Both the position numbers and the translations under genes were made by a program. From Erythrobacter aureus (GTDB taxonomy: Bacteria; Pseudomonadota; Alphaproteobacteria; Sphingomonadales; Sphingomonadaceae), in assembly GCF_003355455.1 (NCBI RefSeq), contig NZ_CP031357.1, positions 2,900,155 through 2,964,154 of the forward strand: a stretch of DNA of 64,000 nt, written 5' to 3'. Position 1 is the first letter of the stretch. Each line of letters opens with the position of its first letter. Below the pieces are notes generated by a model. The model was not told the DNA's origin. It saw only the letters and a list, made by a program, of their open reading frames with translations, and did not search any database. Shown one piece after another: positions 15,384 through 23,908 of this stretch.

Positions 15384-16721
15384 ATGGCTCGTAATTTCTT
15401 CGGCACCGACGGTATTCGTGGACGCACGAACGAAGGGGTGATGACCGCCGCCACCGCGATGCGGGTCGGGCAGGCGGCCGGCACGCATTTCCTGCGCGGC
15501 GACCACCGGCACCGCGTGGTGATCGGCAAGGATACACGCCTGTCGGGCTATATGATGGAAAGCGCGCTGGTTGCGGGTTTTACCTCGGTCGGGATGGACG
15601 TGATCATGACCGGGCCGCTGCCGACGCCCGCCATCGCCCTGCTCACGCGCGAAATGCGCGCCGATCTGGGTGTGATGATTTCTGCCAGTCACAATCCTTT
15701 CGAAGACAATGGCATCAAGCTGTTCGGCCCCGATGGCTACAAACTGTCGGACAAGGCCGAAGCAGCGATAGAGCGGTTGCTCGAACAGGAGCCATTGCTG
15801 GTCGAACCGGAGCGCATCGGGCGGGCGCGGCGGATCGAGGATGCACGCGGGCGCTACATCCATGCGGTCAAGCAATCGGTGGCCTCCGATGTCCGCTTCG
15901 ACGGGCTTAAAGTGGTGGTCGACTGTGCCAACGGCGCCGCCTACCAGGTCGCTCCCAGTGCGATCTGGGAACTGGGCGCGGACATCATCCCAATGGGTGT
16001 CGAACCCAACGGAACCAATATCAATGACGGCGTCGGCTCGACCGCGCTCGATGCCATCAAGGCCCGCGTGATCGACGAAGGCGCCGACATCGGCATTGCC
16101 CTGGATGGCGATGCCGACCGGCTGATCGTCATCGACGAGAAAGGCAAGACGGTCGATGGCGACCAGATCATGGCGCTGATCGCCAGCCGGTTGAAGGCGC
16201 TGGGCGACCTGACGGGCGATGGCGTGGTGGCCACCGTGATGTCCAATCTCGGGCTGGAGCGCTATCTGGAAGGGATCGGCCTCGGCCTCGAGCGTACGAA
16301 GGTCGGCGATCGCTACGTGCTCGAACGGATGAAGGAAGGGGGCTTCAATGTCGGCGGCGAGCAATCGGGGCACATGATCCTGCTCGATCACGGCACCACG
16401 GGTGACGGCACCATTGCAGCGCTTCGCATCCTTGCGAGCCTGGTGCGTTCGGGCAAGCCTGCAAGTGAGTTGCTGCACGTCTTCGACCCGGTTCCGCAAC
16501 TGCTCAAGAATGTACGCTATTCGGGCGGCAAGCCGCTGGAAAACACAACTGTTCGGCAGGTGATTGCCGAGGCGGAACAGGAACTGGCGGGCAAAGGCCG
16601 CCTGGTGATCCGCCCGTCCGGCACAGAACCCGTCATCCGAGTGATGGCCGAAGGCGACGATGCCGCGCAGGTCGAAACGGTGGTCGACCGAATTTGCGCC
16701 GCCGTCGAGAGCGCGGCCTGA
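15384..16721 (+). CDS. glmM: Phosphoglucosamine mutase GlmM
   Basis: Converts glucosamine-6-phosphate to glucosamine-1-phosphate for UDP-GlcNAc, feeding peptidoglycan and LPS. From ATG 15384 (behind AAAAGGAGA) the enzyme has 445 residues, exactly the family length. Phosphoserine loop ISASHNP with Ser102, Mg-binding LDGDADRL near residue 240, and the phosphate-binding RPSGTEPVIRVM near the C-terminus are all present. The stop overlaps the next start (TGATG), and a three-gene operon glmM-DUF1272-thiD follows with overlaps. Confidence 0.96.
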   Translation: MARNFFGTDGIRGRTNEGVMTAATAMRVGQAAGTHFLRGDHRHRVVIGKDTRLSGYMMESALVAGFTSVGMDVIMTGPLPTPAIALLTREMRADLGVMISASHNPFEDNGIKLFGPDGYKLSDKAEAAIERLLEQEPLLVEPERIGRARRIEDARGRYIHAVKQSVASDVRFDGLKVVVDCANGAAYQVAPSAIWELGADIIPMGVEPNGTNINDGVGSTALDAIKARVIDEGADIGIALDGDADRLIVIDEKGKTVDGDQIMALIASRLKALGDLTGDGVVATVMSNLGLERYLEGIGLGLERTKVGDRYVLERMKEGGFNVGGEQSGHMILLDHGTTGDGTIAALRILASLVRSGKPASELLHVFDPVPQLLKNVRYSGGKPLENTTVRQVIAEAEQELAGKGRLVIRPSGTEPVIRVMAEGDDAAQVETVVDRICAAVESAA

Positions 16722-16945
16722 TGCTCGAAATGCGGCCCGATTGCGAACGCTGCGGAACCGATCTTCCGGCACAGAATTCCGGCGCCTTCATCTGCAGTTT
16801 CGAGTGCACCTTCTGCACCGAATGCGCCGACGATCTCGATGACGTCTGCCCCAATTGCGGGGGAGAGCTGATGGACCGGCCCACCCGCGCGAAGAAACTG
16901 CACGAGAAATTCCCGCCAAGCACCGAGCGGAAATTCAAAGGATGA
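16721..16945 (+). CDS. DUF1272 zinc-ribbon-like small protein
   Basis: A 74-residue protein beginning MLEMRPDCERCGTDLP, the DUF1272 start. It carries four CxxC-type pairs (CERC, CSFECTFC, CTEC and CPNC), consistent with one or two zinc sites. It overlaps glmM by one base and thiD by four, so it is translated as part of the same operon. Function unknown; an upstream in-frame ATG at 16694 would add nine basic residues inside glmM and is not preferred. Confidence 0.85.
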   Translation: MLEMRPDCERCGTDLPAQNSGAFICSFECTFCTECADDLDDVCPNCGGELMDRPTRAKKLHEKFPPSTERKFKG

Positions 16946-17748
16946 GCCACCCCGGCCCGCCCCGTATCCTGTCCATCGCCGGCTCCGACAGTTCCGGCGG
17001 TGCGGGTATCCAGGCCGATATCAAGACAATCACCATGCTGGGCGGTTACGCGATGACCGCGATCACGGCAGTCACGGCGCAGAACACGCGCGGAGTTCGC
17101 GGCGTGGAAACGCTTCCGCCGCACTTCGTGCTGGAGCAGGTGGAAAGCTGCCTGTCCGATATCGGGGCAGATGCAATCAAGATCGGCATGCTCGGTTCGC
17201 CGGAAACCGCGCGGCTGCTCGCCGATGGGCTGGACAGCTTCGCCGGGCCGATCGTGTTCGATCCGGTCATGGTCGCGACCAGCGGGTCCGTGCTCGCGGA
17301 CGAGGATACGATCGCCGGTTTCGCCGCACTGATGGAAATCGCCACCATCGTCACACCGAACCTGCCCGAACTTGAAATTCTGACCGGGCGCGAGACCATC
17401 GCCGACGAGGATGTGTTCGATGCTGCCAAGACGCTGGCCGACCGCCACGGCGTGCAGGTTCTGGCCAAGGGCGGCCATGCGGGGGACACGTCGCAGGTGG
17501 TCGACCGGATCGTTTCGCCCACGGGCAAGCTGGCGAGCTTCGCCCATGCACGGATCGACACGCGCCATACGCACGGTACGGGGTGCACACTCTCGGCCGC
17601 GCTGGCGACCCTCCTGGGCTACCGGCAACCGCTGACCAATGCGATCCGCATCGCCCGCGCCTTTACCTATTCGGCGATCGAGAATGCCCCCGGCTTCGGC
17701 GAAGGCAGCGGCCCGCTCGGGCACCAGGCGGTACGCAAGCGGGACTGA
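16942..17748 (+). CDS. thiD: Hydroxymethylpyrimidine/phosphomethylpyrimidine kinase ThiD
   Basis: Phosphorylates HMP and HMP-phosphate for thiamin synthesis. From the ATG at 16942 (ATGA overlap with the preceding stop) it has 268 residues. Ribokinase-fold markers: ILSIAGSDSSGGAGIQADIK at the N-terminus, AVTAQNTRGV, VTPNLPELEILTG, and the anion hole HGTGCTLSAALAT near residue 215. No other thi gene lies close by and no TPP riboswitch was seen, so regulation is likely via the glmM operon. Confidence 0.95.
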   Translation: MSHPGPPRILSIAGSDSSGGAGIQADIKTITMLGGYAMTAITAVTAQNTRGVRGVETLPPHFVLEQVESCLSDIGADAIKIGMLGSPETARLLADGLDSFAGPIVFDPVMVATSGSVLADEDTIAGFAALMEIATIVTPNLPELEILTGRETIADEDVFDAAKTLADRHGVQVLAKGGHAGDTSQVVDRIVSPTGKLASFAHARIDTRHTHGTGCTLSAALATLLGYRQPLTNAIRIARAFTYSAIENAPGFGEGSGPLGHQAVRKRD

Positions 17749-17752
17749 ACGA

Positions 17753-18643
17753 TCAGCAGCCCAGCTCGTAGAATTCGCACAGATAGGCCCATGCTTCTTC
17801 CGCGGTCTCGCACCAGCGGAACAGGTCGAGATCCTTCTTCGAAATCGTGCCTTCCTCGGCGATCGCCTCGAAATTGACCACGCGCGTCCAGAATTCCTTG
17901 CCGAACAACAGGATGGGGATCGGCTTCATCTTGCCGGTCTGGATCAGCGTCAGCAGTTCGAACAACTCGTCGAATGTGCCGAAACCGCCCGGGAACACAG
18001 CCACCGCCCGCGCGCGCAGCAGGAAGTGCATCTTGCGCAGGGCGAAATAGTGGAAGTTCAGCGAAAGATAGGGCGTCACATACTGATTGGGCGCCTGTTC
18101 GTGGGGCAGGATGATGTTGAGCCCGATCGATTCCCCGCCAGCCTCGCTCGCGCCGCGATTGGCCGCTTCCATGATCGATGGACCGCCGCCCGAGCAGACG
18201 ACGAACTGGCGCTTGCCATTTTCGATGATCGACTTTTCCGTGGCCAGCGTGGCCAGCTTGCACGCTTCGTCATAATATTTGGACTTGGCCACGAGGCTCT
18301 CGACGACCTTGCGCTCATCATCGGGCAGATCCTTGGCCCCCTCCAGCGCGGTTTCGGCCGCTTCGGGCGGGGGAATGCGCGCGCTGCCATACATCACCAG
18401 CGTCGAACCGACACCGGCCTCGTCGAGGACCATTTCAGGCTTGAGCAGCTCGAGCTGGAAGCGGACTGGTCGCAATTCCTCGCGCAGGAGGAAGTCGGTA
18501 TCCTGGAAAGCCAGCTTGTAGCTTGGATGCTCGGTCTGCGGCGTCTGGACCTCGAGGCCCTTCTGCTCGAACTTGGCTTCCTGCTCGGCCGCGTAGAATT
18601 TACGCTCGGCGATACAGTGTTCGCGTTTTTCTTCTTCTGTCAT
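17753..18643 (-). CDS. LOG family protein (Rossmann fold, TIGR00730-like)
   Basis: A 296-residue member of the LOG/lysine-decarboxylase-like superfamily, whose studied members release free cytokinin base from nucleotides (phosphoribohydrolase); many bacterial members have unknown targets. The catalytic and nucleotide motif is FPGGFGTFDELFE, with CSGGGPSIMEAANRGA upstream. About 90 extra residues precede the core compared with short LOG proteins, as in the longer bacterial clade. The start at ATG 18643 (MTEEEKREHC) is preferred over 18679, which would enter the tRNA-proximal region. Convergent with thiD. Confidence 0.85.
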   Translation of the reverse strand: MTEEEKREHCIAERKFYAAEQEAKFEQKGLEVQTPQTEHPSYKLAFQDTDFLLREELRPVRFQLELLKPEMVLDEAGVGSTLVMYGSARIPPPEAAETALEGAKDLPDDERKVVESLVAKSKYYDEACKLATLATEKSIIENGKRQFVVCSGGGPSIMEAANRGASEAGGESIGLNIILPHEQAPNQYVTPYLSLNFHYFALRKMHFLLRARAVAVFPGGFGTFDELFELLTLIQTGKMKPIPILLFGKEFWTRVVNFEAIAEEGTISKKDLDLFRWCETAEEAWAYLCEFYELGC

Positions 18644-18692
18644 GAGCCGCGCGATAGTGCGCCGGGCGGAGCCATACAAGTCGAAGAGAAAA

Positions 18693-18768
18693 TGGCAGGG
18701 GTGACAGGATTCGAACCCGTGGCCCTCGGTTTTGGAGACCGATGCTCTACCAGCTGAGCTACACCCCT
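18693..18768 (-). tRNA. tRNA-Trp (CCA anticodon)
   Basis: The minus strand folds as a complete cloverleaf. The acceptor AGGGGTG pairs with CACCCCT and the 3' CCA is encoded. The D-arm is GCTCAGCTGGTAGAGC, the anticodon loop is CTCCAAA with CCA, and the T-arm is GGGTTCGAATCC. Length 76 nt. Confidence 0.97.
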
Positions 18769-18853
18769 GCAGGAAGGGCGCGCATTAGTATGGCCGCTCG
18801 CACTTGGCAAGGCGGATATCGCGGAACCTGCCGAAGTGTTATGGGATCGCGCG

Positions 18854-19537
18854 ATGCATGCCCCGAAGACTTCTCGAATTCCCGTCGACCTCCTGCTGCG
18901 CGCCTATCGCGGCGGTGTGTTCCCCATGGCCGACCACCGCAGGGATACCGAGGTCTATTGGGTCGAACCGCGCGAGCGGGCGATACTCCCGCTCGATGGC
19001 TTCCGCCTGTCGAAAAGCTTGAAGAAGACGCTGCGGCAGAACCGGTTTCGGGTGACCTGCAATGCCGATTTCGCGGCGGTCATCGCGGCCTGCGCCGCCC
19101 CGCGCGAAGAGCATGCCGAAAGCTGGATCAGCCATCGAGTCGAATCCAGCTACAACGCTCTGCACCTTGCCGGGCATGCCCATTCGATCGAATGCTGGCG
19201 GGGGCGCGAGCTGGTCGGTGGGCTCTACGGCGTGGCCTTCGACCGCGTCTTTTGCGGCGAGAGCATGTTCAGCCGGGAAACCGATGCAAGCAAGGTGGCG
19301 CTCGCCTGGCTGGTCGCCGGTATGCGGGCGGCGGGCTACGCCCTGCTCGACTGCCAGTTCATGACCGATCATCTGGCGCGGCTGGGCGCAAAGGCGATCC
19401 CGCAGTCGCGTTATATGGCTCTGCTGGCGGGCGCGGGCGGGTTCCCCGACGTGACACTGCCCGATGCGATCGAGTGGTTCGGCGCCTATTCCTCGCCCGG
19501 AAAGGCCATCGCGCAATCCTTGACCCAGACATCGTAG
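18854..19537 (+). CDS. aat: Leucyl/phenylalanyl-tRNA--protein transferase
   Basis: Adds Leu or Phe to N-terminal Lys/Arg of proteins, creating N-degrons that ClpS (here at 0.4 kb) delivers to ClpAP. The 227-residue protein shows LLRAYRGGVFPMAD, YWVEPRERAILPLD, then SIECWRGRELVGGLYGVAFDRVFCGESMFS and LLDCQFMTDHLARLGA, all diagnostic. The start is either ATG 18854 or 18836. Its last 52 bases overlap the convergent DUF2155 gene, an unusually long overlap. Confidence 0.95.
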   Translation: MHAPKTSRIPVDLLLRAYRGGVFPMADHRRDTEVYWVEPRERAILPLDGFRLSKSLKKTLRQNRFRVTCNADFAAVIAACAAPREEHAESWISHRVESSYNALHLAGHAHSIECWRGRELVGGLYGVAFDRVFCGESMFSRETDASKVALAWLVAGMRAAGYALLDCQFMTDHLARLGAKAIPQSRYMALLAGAGGFPDVTLPDAIEWFGAYSSPGKAIAQSLTQTS

Positions 19538-19974
19538 ATCGGATGTTCGACCACGTTCAGGCTGGGCGAATTGGCGAACAACCAGCCGGAAAAGACCTTG
19601 CGGAAATCGTCCTCGGTCCCGCGCTGCTTGACCAGAAGCTGGACGAAGGCTCCCGTTTCCTTGGGCATTTCCCAAGGCGCGGTTCGTTCGCATGCCTGCA
19701 AGCGGACGATGACATCGCCGATACGCTGCTGTTCGCCGGGACGCATTTCGAGATCGCGGCTGACATTATTGCGCTTGTTGAGCAGGCCGAGCGTGGCGAC
19801 ACGTTCTTCCATCGGCGTACCGATCCCTGCTTCGGCGGCGGGCTGCGCGGGCAATTCGCCCTGTTGCAGGTTTTCGGGAATGGCCGTGGGCGCCGCGCCT
19901 GCGGGCTCGTCCGCCTCCTGCCCGCAAGACGCGAGCAGCGCCGCCGGGACGAAGAGGGCAAGCGCCCCGCGCAT
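19486..19974 (-). CDS. DUF2155 lipoprotein
   Basis: A 162-residue exported protein. The start at ATG 19974 gives MRGALALFVPAALLASCGQE with lipobox LASC. The C-terminal 90 residues are the DUF2155 domain (QRIGDVIVRLQACERTAPWE, SGWLFANSPSLNVVEHPIYDVWVKDC), common in alphaproteobacteria and of unknown function. The NDUFA12 gene sits two bases upstream on the same strand, so the two are co-transcribed. The 3' end overlaps aat. Confidence 0.87.
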   Translation of the reverse strand: MRGALALFVPAALLASCGQEADEPAGAAPTAIPENLQQGELPAQPAAEAGIGTPMEERVATLGLLNKRNNVSRDLEMRPGEQQRIGDVIVRLQACERTAPWEMPKETGAFVQLLVKQRGTEDDFRKVFSGWLFANSPSLNVVEHPIYDVWVKDCAMAFPGEE

Positions 19975-19976
19975 CG

Positions 19977-20375
19977 TCACGCCTCGGGCGACCAGGCTTC
20001 GTAATCGCCCGTTGCGGGGGCACGCTTGCCGCCACGCTCCAGCGCGCCGGCCGGACGATAGGCCGCAGCCGTACCCGTTGCATTGGGCGTGTAGTCTGCT
20101 TCCCATATGCGGGCCGGGGGCAGGTGGCTTTCCGGCACGTCGTCGAAGGCACCGTGCAGCCAGCCATGCCACTCTGCGGGCACGCGGCTCGCATCGTTTA
20201 CGCCCTCGTAGATTACCCAGCGCCTCTCGCGACCGTCCCCGGTCTTCTTTTTCGAGCGGTAGTATTTGTTGCCCTGCGCGTCGGTGCCGACGTGTTCGCC
20301 ATTGCGCGAGGACCACAGGAGGGTGCCGATCGTGGCACCATCCCACCAGGTGAATATCTTGCCGAGGATGCTCAT
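19977..20375 (-). CDS. NADH:ubiquinone oxidoreductase subunit NDUFA12 family protein
   Basis: Homologue of the complex I accessory subunit NDUFA12 (B17.2), found in alphaproteobacteria and mitochondria. 132 residues from ATG 20375: MSILGKIFTWWDGATIGTLL, GTDAQGNKYYRSKK, RRWVIYEGVNDASRVPAEWH and GWLHGAFDDVPESHLPP are the conserved segments. It probably sits at the matrix-side (cytoplasmic) arm of complex I; the main nuo operon is not in this window. Co-transcribed with DUF2155. Confidence 0.93.
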   Translation of the reverse strand: MSILGKIFTWWDGATIGTLLWSSRNGEHVGTDAQGNKYYRSKKKTGDGRERRWVIYEGVNDASRVPAEWHGWLHGAFDDVPESHLPPARIWEADYTPNATGTAAAYRPAGALERGGKRAPATGDYEAWSPEA

Positions 20376-20424
20376 GGCCGCGCGGTTAGCGGATTCGCGC
20401 GCGCGGGCCAAGCCAGTTCGACGA

Positions 20425-20925
20425 TCACCATTCCACCAGATCGCCCGGTTCGATGCCGAGTTCGCCCGCGCGCCCACCGCGCAGCTCCAGCACACCCAGG
20501 ACAGGCCCCACCGAATAGACCGATTCGAGCGAATAGGGTTCGGTCATCGCGGCGATATTGCTGATCCGCCGGTCCGGACCGATAAAGATGATGTCGAGCG
20601 GGATCGGCGTGTTCTTCATCCAGAAACCTTGCGCCCTGGTCCCGTCATAGGGGAAAATCATCCCTTCGAAATCGCCCAGCTCGGTGCGGAACATGAGGCC
20701 GCGAGCTTGCGCTTCGCGTGTATCGGCTACCTCGACCCGGAAGCCGATTCGTTCCCCGTCGCTCGTCACCGAAAGGGGGATGATTGCCAAGCCTGAAACC
20801 GGATGCACATTCGGTGCGGCGGTTTCGGCAATCGTACTCGCCTGATCGCCGCGCGGTTCCGCCTGTGTTTGCGGCGAACAGGCCACCAGCAGCGCAAGCG
20901 CCGCGCAGGTACCTAACGCTCTCAC
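20425..20925 (-). CDS. DUF192 family lipoprotein
   Basis: Exported protein of the DUF192 family, small beta-fold domains of unknown function. From GTG 20925 (coupled to the recX stop as GTGA) it has 166 residues with signal MRALGTCAALALLVACSPQ and lipobox LVAC. The domain is recognised by EAQARGLMFRTEL, GFWMKNTPIPLDIIFIG and GVLELRGGRAGELGIEPGD. An alternative ATG at 20955 would add 10 residues; the shorter form has the more typical lipoprotein n-region. Confidence 0.88.
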   Translation of the reverse strand: MRALGTCAALALLVACSPQTQAEPRGDQASTIAETAAPNVHPVSGLAIIPLSVTSDGERIGFRVEVADTREAQARGLMFRTELGDFEGMIFPYDGTRAQGFWMKNTPIPLDIIFIGPDRRISNIAAMTEPYSLESVYSVGPVLGVLELRGGRAGELGIEPGDLVEW

Positions 20926-21506
20926 TCCTCTTCGTCCCGTGCTTGCGCGACCCATTCCTCCAGCTCCTCCATGGTGCGCGCTTCGATGACGCGCCTGGCA
21001 TGTTCGAAATCATGGCCCGCGCGCAGCATTGCCGCAAGCCGCTTTTCCTTCAATTTATGGCGTTCGTCCGGGCCGAGATCACGCGGCCTGGCGAAAGGGC
21101 CGAAGCCGCGCTTGCGCGCAAGCACCAGCGCGGCCTGGCGTTTTTCCGCCTCTCCCGGTGCCAGTGAACCGCGCACGTCATCGGCGATTCCGGCCGCCCG
21201 CAGATTCGCCTCCACCCTCCGCGCGCCATAGCCTCGCGCGGTCAGATCGGCTGCCTTGGCGCGGCCATAGGCCTCATCGTCGACATAGCCCCTGGCGACG
21301 AACCTTTCGATCAGACCGTCCACATCGGGGTCCTCCCCCTGGGCGAATCCGCGCTCTCGCAGCTTGCGGTTGAGATAGGTCTTCAGCTTGCCCGCACTGG
21401 TTGCGAAACGCGCGACATACGCGACCGCCAGCTCCTCCAGCCGCGTACGATCAAGCGGTTTTGCAGGGCGACGTGTGCGGGAGAATGTTGCGCCTTCATC
21501 ATCCAT
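20922..21506 (-). CDS. recX: Regulatory protein RecX
   Basis: RecX binds RecA filaments and limits recombination. 194 residues from ATG 21506 (MDDEGATFSRTRRPAKPLDR). It is a three-helix-repeat protein with YVARFATSAGKLKTYLNRKL, DDEAYGRAKAADLTARGYG and ARRVEANLRAAGI. The acidic C-terminus ends RDEEE. It is not next to recA here. The 3' end overlaps the DUF192 gene. Confidence 0.88.
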   Translation of the reverse strand: MDDEGATFSRTRRPAKPLDRTRLEELAVAYVARFATSAGKLKTYLNRKLRERGFAQGEDPDVDGLIERFVARGYVDDEAYGRAKAADLTARGYGARRVEANLRAAGIADDVRGSLAPGEAEKRQAALVLARKRGFGPFARPRDLGPDERHKLKEKRLAAMLRAGHDFEHARRVIEARTMEELEEWVAQARDEEE

Positions 21507-21638
21507 CGGCCATATTCCTGCCACACTCCTTTCAGATTGGGAAATGCGGGAGAGCGTGCAACCATGTGGATTGCGCGCGAGATCAAGTAATGAGGGAGGC
21601 CGCAAGGCCCCAGCTATTCACGGGTATCGCCGATAATT

Positions 21639-23372
21639 ATGACCGACGCCGTACTGACGCCGACGCCGAACGACTGCAAGCTGCCGCGCCGCCGTTCGGA
21701 CTTCGCGACCTTCAACGATGCCATCGACTATGCAGCGCGTAGTGCGAAAGGCCTCAATTTCCACGACATGCGCGGGACGCTCCATCGGGCTTATCGCTAT
21801 GCACAGATGCGCGAGGATGCGCTCGATGCGGCCTATCGGCTCGTGGCCATGGGCATCGAGAAGGAAGACCGCGTTGCGCTGGTAGCCGAAACCAGCCCTG
21901 AATTTGCCGCGCTTTTCTGCGCCTGCACGCTAATGGGTGCCTGGCCCGTGCCGCTGCCCCTGCCGACCACCTTCGGCGGCAAGGAGAGCTATATCGACCA
22001 GCTTTCGGTGCAATTGCAGAGTTCGGATCCGAAAATTCTCATCTATCCCGGCGAGATCGCCGAAATGGCCAAGGCCGCCGCCGACAAACAGGGCTGCGCC
22101 GGGGAAAGTTGGGACGATTTTGCCAGGCGCCCCGCCCCCCCGGTCGACCTTCCCGAGGCCCGGCCCGAGGATATCTGCTATCTGCAATATTCGTCGGGTT
22201 CGACTCGTTTCCCGACCGGCGTCGCGGTGACGCACGAAGCCTTGCTGCACAATCTGCGCGGCCATGCCGAATCGATGAACATCGGCACGAATGATCGCGT
22301 GGTGAGCTGGCTGCCCTGGTATCACGACATGGGCCTGGTCGGCTGTTTTCTGTCGCTGATCGCCAATCAGGTTTCGGTAGATCTGATCAAGACCGAACAT
22401 TTCGCGCGCCGCCCGCTCGCCTGGCTCGATCTCATCAGCCGCAACACAGGCACGACGCTCAGCTATTCGCCGACCTTCGGCTACGACATCTGTGCGCGGC
22501 GCATTTCCAGCCAGAGCCACGTCGCCGATCGCTTCGACCTCTCGCGCTGGCGCGTGGCCGGTAACGGCGCGGACATGATCCGCCCCGACGTGATGCAGAG
22601 CTTCGTCAACGCCTTTGCCGATGCCGGGTTCAAGGCGAACAGCTTCAACCCGAGCTACGGCCTCGCCGAAGCGACGCTGGCGGTCACCGTCATGCCTCCG
22701 GGCGAAGGGATCCGCGTCGAGCTGGTCGAGGAGGAACGCCTGTCGGGCCGCCCGCGCGACCTGTCGAAGCCTGCGCGCTACCGGGCGATCGTGAATTGCG
22801 GCAAGCCGATCCCCGGGATGGAGGTCGAAATCCGCGGCGAGAATGGCGAGGCCAGGGGCGATCACCAGATCGGCAAGGTCTGGTGCCGCGGCAAGAGCGT
22901 GATGCATTCCTATTTCCGCAACGAAGAAGCAACGAAGGACTGCCTCGTCGACGGGTGGCTCGATACGGGCGACATGGGCTATATGGCCGATGGCTATCTG
23001 TTCATTGTCGGCCGCGCCAAGGACATGATCATCATCAACGGCAAAAACCTGTGGCCGCAGGATATCGAATGGGCGGTCGAGCAACTGCCCGGCTTCAACC
23101 ATGGCGACATCGCGGCATTCTCGGTCGATACCGAAAATGGGGAGGAAGCACCCGCAGTGCTGGTCCACTGCCGTGTATCCGACCCCGAGGAACGGATCAA
23201 ACTGCGCGATCAGATCGCCGACAAGGTCCGCGGCGTTACCGGCATGAGCTGCGTGGTCGAACTGGTTCCCCCGCGCACGCTGCCGCGCACCAGTTCGGGC
23301 AAATTGAGCCGAGCCAAAGCGAAAAAACTGTACCTCGCCGGCGAGATCCAACCGCTCGACCTCGCTGCGTGA
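21639..23372 (+). CDS. Fatty acyl-AMP ligase (FAAL-type adenylating enzyme)
   Basis: Adenylate-forming enzyme of the FAAL/acyl-CoA synthetase superfamily, 577 residues. The ATP-binding P-loop is YLQYSSGSTRFPTGVAVTHE (A3), with WLPWYHDMGLVGCFL following, and the A8-type region reads DTGDMGYMADGYLFIVGRAKDMIIINGKNLWPQDIE. FAALs normally load acyl-AMP onto an acyl carrier protein. None is encoded beside it, so the acceptor is unknown; some alphaproteobacterial homologues belong to sphingolipid or lipid pathways. Stand-alone on the plus strand, with about 130 bases upstream of it free of genes. Confidence 0.85.
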   Translation: MTDAVLTPTPNDCKLPRRRSDFATFNDAIDYAARSAKGLNFHDMRGTLHRAYRYAQMREDALDAAYRLVAMGIEKEDRVALVAETSPEFAALFCACTLMGAWPVPLPLPTTFGGKESYIDQLSVQLQSSDPKILIYPGEIAEMAKAAADKQGCAGESWDDFARRPAPPVDLPEARPEDICYLQYSSGSTRFPTGVAVTHEALLHNLRGHAESMNIGTNDRVVSWLPWYHDMGLVGCFLSLIANQVSVDLIKTEHFARRPLAWLDLISRNTGTTLSYSPTFGYDICARRISSQSHVADRFDLSRWRVAGNGADMIRPDVMQSFVNAFADAGFKANSFNPSYGLAEATLAVTVMPPGEGIRVELVEEERLSGRPRDLSKPARYRAIVNCGKPIPGMEVEIRGENGEARGDHQIGKVWCRGKSVMHSYFRNEEATKDCLVDGWLDTGDMGYMADGYLFIVGRAKDMIIINGKNLWPQDIEWAVEQLPGFNHGDIAAFSVDTENGEEAPAVLVHCRVSDPEERIKLRDQIADKVRGVTGMSCVVELVPPRTLPRTSSGKLSRAKAKKLYLAGEIQPLDLAA

Positions 23373-23455
23373 GGCTTTTCCGACACCGTAACATTTAACA
23401 AAATCAAGCGCTTCGCAGGTCGTCGCGCGAGGCTCGCAATTCGTCGCTTTTCGGC

Positions 23456-23480
23456 GGAACTCCGTGCTTCTTACACGGTT
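23456..23480 (+). promoter_or_regulatory. Possible EcfG promoter, one mismatch
   Basis: GGAAC (23456-23460), 16-base spacer, GGTT (23477-23480). It differs from the consensus CGTT in one base. The response regulator starts 51 bases downstream. Confidence 0.45.
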
Positions 23481-23530
23481 CTTAACCGTACCAGCCGGGT
23501 CGCATCCGCTGAAGAACGCATATTGCCGTG

Positions 23531-23908
23531 ATGAAAAACAAACTGCCGGGTAAACGCATTCTCATTGTCGAGGATAATCCAATCCTCGCCTATGACATCA
23601 GCGATCTGATGGACGAGGTCGGGGCCGAGCCCGTCGGCCCCGCGCTCGATGTCGGAACCGGTATGCAACTGGTCCGCGAGAACGATCTCGACGCCGCCTT
23701 GCTGGATGTGGACATCGGCGGTGAATATGTATGGCCGATCGCCGAAGAGCTCGAGCGTCATAGCGTGCCCTACGCCTTCGTCAGCGCGCAGTGCCGAACC
23801 GATCTCTTGCCCGAACCCTTCAAGGGGCGGCGTTGTATCGAAAAACCGGCCGCCCACGAAGAGATCGTGGAAGCCCTGATCGCTTTCACTGGCGAGCCGA
23901 ACGCCTAG
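23531..23908 (+). CDS. Single-domain response regulator
   Basis: A 125-residue receiver. ILIVEDNPILAYDISDLMDE carries the acidic pair, LDAALLDVDIGGEYVWP the phospho-acceptor Asp, VPYAFVSAQC the Ser/Thr position and RCIEKPAAHEEIVEAL the conserved Lys. No output domain. This variant is the type found with HWE kinases. Its end overlaps by four bases the end of the convergent HWE kinase gene, which is its likely partner. The start could be GTG 23528 or ATG 23531. Confidence 0.88.
   Translation: MKNKLPGKRILIVEDNPILAYDISDLMDEVGAEPVGPALDVGTGMQLVRENDLDAALLDVDIGGEYVWPIAEELERHSVPYAFVSAQCRTDLLPEPFKGRRCIEKPAAHEEIVEALIAFTGEPNA

Noticed and set aside
21930..23351. A long antisense open frame (473 aa) inside the fatty acyl-AMP ligase gene
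   Set aside because: High GC leaves few stops on the antisense strand. The sense frame has full FAAL motifs; the antisense frame shows none.
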